From contig JAISWV010000321.1 of assembly GCA_031270755.1 (NCBI GenBank), forward strand, positions 1-17,062: DNA of 17,062 nt, written 5' to 3'. Positions 13,676-17,062 of this stretch are shown here, in pieces (position 1 is the first letter of the stretch; the number at the start of each line of letters is the position of its first letter). Made by a program: the position numbers and the translations under genes. The notes beneath the pieces were generated by a model. That model saw only the letters and a list, made by a program, of their open reading frames with translations. It was not told the DNA's origin and did no database searches. Source of the DNA: Synergistaceae bacterium (GTDB lineage Bacteria; Synergistota; Synergistia; Synergistales; Aminobacteriaceae).

Positions 13676-15649
13676 ATGTCGAATGACGCGCCCGTTACGG
13701 GAAATTTGAAAGAAGAAATATCGCAGGCCAAGGCGGAGGAAGTCCTCGAACAGATCGACAAAGAGTCGAGCTTCCGCAAATACGCCGGCGCCTGGGCAAA
13801 GGTCGTGGCGGTGGTCGCGACGCTCATGTCGGTGTATCACTTGGTAACGTCATCCGGCCTGTGGATATGGCCGTCGATGCAGCATCAAAGCGTACACCTG
13901 ACGTTCCTCATGGTTTTGACGTTTCTGCTCTACCCGGCGTTCGGAAAGAAAAAAGGCTCCGGCCCGTCGTACTTCGATTTGATCTGGCTCGTTGTTGCGG
14001 CTGCCTCCAGTATTTACATCTTCCTGTACTTCGACGAATTCAGCATCAGAGGGACGGCGATTCCTCGAGACATCATCATGGGAGAAATTCTCATCGTTTG
14101 CGTACTGGAGGCGACCAGGCGTTCCGTGGGGAAAGAGCTGATGATTCTCGCCGTCGTTTTCTTGATCTACGGCCTATGGGGCGATTACTTGCCCGGTCTG
14201 CTGGGGCACACGGGCTTTTCCCTTCGGAGAATCGTCTATCAGACGTATCTTACGTCCGAAGGCATTTTCGGCGTGGCCCTCAGCGTGTCCTCGACCTACA
14301 TTTTCCTGTTCATCCTCTTCGGCGCGTTTTTGGCCGAGACGGGTATGGGCTCTTTCATCAAGGACTTCGCCATGTGCATAGCAGGGCGTACCATCGGAGG
14401 CGAGGCCAAGGTCGCCATCGTGACCTGCGGCTTGATGGGAATGATCAACGGCAGCGCCGTGGGCAACGTGGCGGCCACGGGGACCTTCACCATACCTTTG
14501 ATGCGCAGTGCCGGTTTCAAGCCGGTGTTTTCCGCGGCTTTGGTGGCGGCAGCCGGGACGGGAGGAATGATCATGCCTCCGGTGATGGGGGCGGCCTCCT
14601 TCATCATGGCCGAGTATCTGGGTATGCACTACGCCCGAATCATGCTGGCGGCGGCAATCCCGGCCGTTCTCTATTACTTCTCCCAGTATGTCTACGTCCA
14701 TATCGAGGCGAAACGCCTGGGAATGCGGAAAGTGCCCAGCGAGAAAATCACTCCCATGTTCAGCGTGCTGAAGACACAGGGGCACATGATCGTCCCGATC
14801 GTCACCATCATCTACCTTTTGCTCTTGGGGCGCACGCCTCTTTACGCGGCGTTCTACGGAATCGTGAGCACCCTCGTGGTCACAATGATAGCGGCAATCT
14901 TCCAGAGGAAGCTCGTAGCGATGTTGAAGTCGTACCTGCGAGCCCTGGAGCAGGGAGCGCGGCAGAGCGTCAGCGTGGGTGTGGCCTGCGCGGTGGTGGG
15001 GATCATCAACTCCGTGACGAACTTGACGAGCCTCGGATTCACCCTGGGCAACGCCATCGTCTCCCTGGCGGCGGGCAGCATCGTCCTCACGGCCCTTCTC
15101 ACGATGATTCTGTCCATCATTCTGGGTATGGGACTGCCGACGACGGCCTGTTACATCATCACGGCCACCATAGGGGCGCCCGCGCTTCTGAAACTGGGGG
15201 TCAACCCTCTGGCGGCACACATGTTCGTTTATTATTTCGCGTGCCTGTCGAACTTGACGCCTCCCGTTGCCATCGCCTCTTACGGCGCGGCCGGGCTCTC
15301 GGGGCAGAATCCCTCGGAAGTGGGTTGGGCCGGGTTCCGCATCGCGCTTGCCGGCTTCGTCATCCCGTACACCTTCATCTACGCCCCGGCGCTGCTTTTC
15401 GTGAGCGAATCTTATTGGGAGATCATAACCGCGACCATATCCGCCACCATCGGAGTCATTGCCGCGGCGGCGGCGGTGCAGGGCTACATCTTCAAGCCGA
15501 TCAACATTCTTTTGCGCATCTTGCTTTTTGGAGCCGCCTGCCTTCTGATCTTCCCGGGCGTCCAAACAGATGTCGCGGGATTGACCATCTTTGCCGTCAT
15601 GGTGATTTGGCAGAAGATGCAGATGAGATCGGGCACTTCGACGATCTGA
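13676..15649 (+). CDS. TRAP transporter fused permease (4TM/12TM, DctQM type)
   Basis: 657 residues, a standard size for fused TRAP permeases. After a charged cytoplasmic N-terminus (1-40) comes a small DctQ-like part with about four membrane spans (45-185; for example VVAVVATLMSVYHLV, LTFLMVLTFLLYPAF, FDLIWLVVAAASSIYIFLYF). The large DctM-like part follows (200-650) with its signature motifs: INGSAVGNVAATGTFTIPLM, GTGGMIMPPVMGAASFIMAE, ILGMGLPTTACYIITATIG and CLSNLTPPVAIASYGAAGLS. It is an inner-membrane secondary importer driven by an ion gradient, fed by the TAXI binding protein encoded just upstream. A GGAGG ribosome site lies 9 bases before ATG 13676. Its substrate is inferred from neighbours (glutamate or a related C5 acid). 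Sodium coupling would fit an organism with a sodium-pumping decarboxylase, but this is not shown here. Confidence 0.93.
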   Translation: MSNDAPVTGNLKEEISQAKAEEVLEQIDKESSFRKYAGAWAKVVAVVATLMSVYHLVTSSGLWIWPSMQHQSVHLTFLMVLTFLLYPAFGKKKGSGPSYFDLIWLVVAAASSIYIFLYFDEFSIRGTAIPRDIIMGEILIVCVLEATRRSVGKELMILAVVFLIYGLWGDYLPGLLGHTGFSLRRIVYQTYLTSEGIFGVALSVSSTYIFLFILFGAFLAETGMGSFIKDFAMCIAGRTIGGEAKVAIVTCGLMGMINGSAVGNVAATGTFTIPLMRSAGFKPVFSAALVAAAGTGGMIMPPVMGAASFIMAEYLGMHYARIMLAAAIPAVLYYFSQYVYVHIEAKRLGMRKVPSEKITPMFSVLKTQGHMIVPIVTIIYLLLLGRTPLYAAFYGIVSTLVVTMIAAIFQRKLVAMLKSYLRALEQGARQSVSVGVACAVVGIINSVTNLTSLGFTLGNAIVSLAAGSIVLTALLTMILSIILGMGLPTTACYIITATIGAPALLKLGVNPLAAHMFVYYFACLSNLTPPVAIASYGAAGLSGQNPSEVGWAGFRIALAGFVIPYTFIYAPALLFVSESYWEIITATISATIGVIAAAAAVQGYIFKPINILLRILLFGAACLLIFPGVQTDVAGLTIFAVMVIWQKMQMRSGTSTI

Positions 15650-15713
15650 TGACGGGCGCTGGAATCGGTTGAATTGAGTGAAACGGCTGGATCGATAGGA
15701 GGTTTTTTTAATC

Positions 15714-16784
15714 GTGCCCAAGTACGATATCGTTCATTTTGAAGCGCTAGGCGAGGAAGCGAAGCATCTGGAGGAAGAGACGGTAAAGGAGCAGAAAAAA
15801 AACAACCTGCCCCAAGACCTGGAGTACCTCATAACGCCCGATACGGTACAGGACTTTATGGAAAAAAACCCCGGCGTGGCTTTGCCGGACCTCATAACGA
15901 CGAAAACCCACTCCCGGCTTCCTGAAGACTACCTGAGCGGCACAAAAAAAAGCATCGTCACACGAAGCGCCGGGTACGATCACTTCGAGCACCTGGTGGA
16001 CGCGGCGAACTTCGCCTCTCTGCGGGAATACTGCGTCGACGCCGTCGCCCAAACTGTAATAAAGTTTTTGTACGCCGCGGCGGGTGTTTTGAATCACTAC
16101 ACGGAAAACACCCGCACCTTCGAACGGAACAAGAGCCTTTCTTTCATGGAATTGACCTCCGACAAGGTGGCGACCGTTTTCGGAGTGGGGAAAATCGGGA
16201 AAAAGACCCACGACCTGCTGGCGGGCAACGGACTGACGGTGCAGGGAGTGGACGTCCGGCAGGACGAGCTGGGCTCTCTTTACGGTCCCGGCGTCCGCTT
16301 CGTTTCAAAAGAAGAGGCGATCAAAAACAGCGACATCGTCGTCAACACCATGAACTTGACGAAAATCCCTCAAAGCCGCTTCTTCAACGTGGGCTATTTT
16401 TCGAAAGAATACTTGTCTCAGGCAAAGCCCGGGTTGATCTTCATCAACGTGACCCGGGGAGAAATAGCCCCGGAGTCGGGGCTGTTAGAGCTCTACGACA
16501 AAGAGATCATCGGAGGAATCGGCCTGGATATTTTTACAGAGGAAAATGTCTTCGCCAGTGTCGTCAGAGGGCAGGCGCCGGAAAAGCCGGACCACGCCGC
16601 CGCGCAAGAATTGGTGGAGCGGGCCTCGAACCGCAGCGCGAACATTTACGTCCAGCCGCATCAAGGCTTCAACTCGGACGTTGCCACTGTCAACAAGGCT
16701 CACGAAGCCATCAAACACATCGTGTCCTGGTACAAAAACGGCAAGCGGCACTTCGACGAGCAGCTTCCCTATTACAAGAGCTGA
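15714..16784 (+). CDS. NAD-dependent D-isomer 2-hydroxyacid dehydrogenase, probable 2-hydroxyglutarate dehydrogenase
   Basis: 356 residues from GTG 15714, behind AGGAGG at an 11-base spacing. It has a D-2-hydroxyacid dehydrogenase layout: a split catalytic domain (1-110 and 300-356) around a Rossmann domain with GVGKIG at 157-162 and D180 eighteen residues later, the position that selects NAD. The expected catalytic residues are R248 (INVTRGEI), a glutamate at 276/277 (GLDIFTEE) and H316 (YVQPHQGFNSD). The gene is 64 bases after the permease. In this setting it would reduce 2-oxoglutarate to (R)-2-hydroxyglutarate, the step just before GctAB. It is somewhat longer than, and clearly diverged from, the ~331-residue A. 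fermentans HgdH, so a different 2-oxoacid (for example a phenylpyruvate-type or branched-chain acid) remains possible. Confidence 0.82.
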   Translation: MPKYDIVHFEALGEEAKHLEEETVKEQKKNNLPQDLEYLITPDTVQDFMEKNPGVALPDLITTKTHSRLPEDYLSGTKKSIVTRSAGYDHFEHLVDAANFASLREYCVDAVAQTVIKFLYAAAGVLNHYTENTRTFERNKSLSFMELTSDKVATVFGVGKIGKKTHDLLAGNGLTVQGVDVRQDELGSLYGPGVRFVSKEEAIKNSDIVVNTMNLTKIPQSRFFNVGYFSKEYLSQAKPGLIFINVTRGEIAPESGLLELYDKEIIGGIGLDIFTEENVFASVVRGQAPEKPDHAAAQELVERASNRSANIYVQPHQGFNSDVATVNKAHEAIKHIVSWYKNGKRHFDEQLPYYKS

Positions 16785-16814
16785 ATTGCCCGCGGCAGCG
16801 CGAGAAACGGAAAA

Positions 16815-16880
16815 AATCCCCCGGAGTACCTTTCCTCCGCGTGAAATAAAGTCACGCGGAGGCAAAGGGACCGGGGGATT
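16815..16880. terminator. Very long hairpin after the dehydrogenase gene, U-tract on the minus strand
   Basis: Three stacked stems are visible: AATCCCCCGG/CCGGGGGATT (16815-16824 with 16871-16880), CCTTT/AAAGG (16829-16833 with 16864-16868) and CCTCCGCGTGA/TCACGCGGAGG (16834-16844 with 16852-16862), around a 7-base loop. That is about 26 base pairs with one small internal loop and one bulged base. On the plus strand no T-run follows. On the minus strand the stem is followed directly by TTTTTT, as in an intrinsic terminator. It may act at the 3' end of the plus-strand operon by stability, and as a true terminator for leftward transcription. Confidence 0.7.
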
Positions 16881-16904
16881 CAAAATTTGCCTCTTGCAGG
16901 CTAT

Positions 16905-16928
16905 CGGCTTCCTTTTCGGCTTCTTTTT
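16905..16928. repeat. 12-bp near-perfect tandem duplication
   Basis: CGGCTTCCTTTT is followed directly by CGGCTTCTTTTT (11 of 12 identical), in the gap before the last gene. Confidence 0.7.
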
Positions 16929-16932
16929 TTAT

Positions 16933-16958
16933 CGCATGATCATGCGGCTCGCTATAAT
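16933..16958 (+). promoter_or_regulatory. Perfect 14-bp palindrome next to a TATAAT box upstream of the right-edge gene
   Basis: CGCATGATCATGCG (16933-16946) is its own reverse complement. TATAAT (16953-16958) begins 7 bases later. The palindrome covers the spacer and -35 area, where a repressor or activator site would sit. No good -35 box is visible. Another weak promoter possibility is TTGCGG (16959-16964) with an AT-rich stretch near 16982. The downstream GTG is about 95 bases away. Confidence 0.35.
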
Positions 16959-17052
16959 TTGCGGATATATTGTAAAATTACGATATCTGCAGTTGTTTTT
17001 TGCAGAGTGCGGAGCGGGGCGTTCGGGAAGTCGAAAACGAGGAGGTTGCGCT

Positions 17053-17062
17053 GTGAAAAAGA
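17053..17062 (+). CDS. Start of a gene cut off by the right edge
   Basis: GTG AAA AAG begins 7 bases after an AGGAGG ribosome site (17040-17045). Only three codons and one base are visible. The VKK start resembles the signal-peptide starts of the porin (1445) and TAXI protein (12585), so an exported protein is a guess. The product is unknown. Confidence 0.45.

Noticed and set aside
1..17062. CRISPR array, tRNA, rRNA or intact insertion sequence
   Set aside because: No regularly spaced repeats, cloverleaf-like segments, rRNA motifs or transposase with terminal inverted repeats were seen on reading both strands.

Overview
The window looks like chromosomal DNA of an anaerobic, amino-acid-fermenting diderm. 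The best guess is Synergistota (Synergistaceae). An Acidaminococcus-type Negativicute is the main alternative. The clues are an outer-membrane porin with an N-terminal S-layer-homology (SLH) domain, the complete gene set for the core of the 2-hydroxyglutarate route of glutamate fermentation, a fused TRAP-TAXI importer, and GC-rich genes behind strong AGGAGG-type ribosome sites. No phylogenetic search could be run, so the taxon is an inference.

Left flank (1-2111): the 5' two-thirds or so of an SLH-porin gene on the minus strand runs off the left edge. A 396-base AT-rich gap follows, holding the porin promoter and one doubtful 42-codon ORF. Next is the C-terminal tail of an Rpn/PD-(D/E)XK-type protein, apparently a degraded gene.

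Regulator (2209-3123, minus): an AraC-family regulator is transcribed divergently from the catabolic cluster across about 160 bases of AT-rich DNA. It is the obvious candidate controller.

Catabolic cluster (3282-12379, plus): gctA, gctB, gcdA, hgdC, hgdA, hgdB, an acetyl-CoA acetyltransferase and a 3-hydroxybutyryl-CoA dehydrogenase. Together they activate 2-hydroxyglutarate to its CoA ester, dehydrate it by radical chemistry to glutaconyl-CoA, decarboxylate that to crotonyl-CoA (with partner subunits encoded elsewhere), and supply two steps linking 3-hydroxybutyryl-CoA and acetyl-CoA. A terminator-like double hairpin ends this block at about 12467-12514.

Transport and first step (12585-16784, plus): a TAXI-family solute-binding protein, an intrinsic terminator, a fused TRAP permease and an NAD-type D-2-hydroxyacid dehydrogenase. 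The context suggests uptake of glutamate or a related C5 acid and reduction of 2-oxoglutarate to 2-hydroxyglutarate. A very long hairpin follows, then the first codons of another GTG-started gene at the right edge.

The most striking anomaly is an in-frame TAA in hgdA (8025-8027) between two otherwise well-conserved halves of the dehydratase alpha subunit. Other points of note are an Hbd whose nucleotide-binding loop looks NADP-type, a terminator splitting the transporter genes, and at least seven short (8-15 bp) tandem duplications scattered through genes and spacers. I did not find a clearly new biological system. The cluster is a known pathway with some odd local features. No rRNA, tRNA, CRISPR array or intact insertion sequence was recognised.
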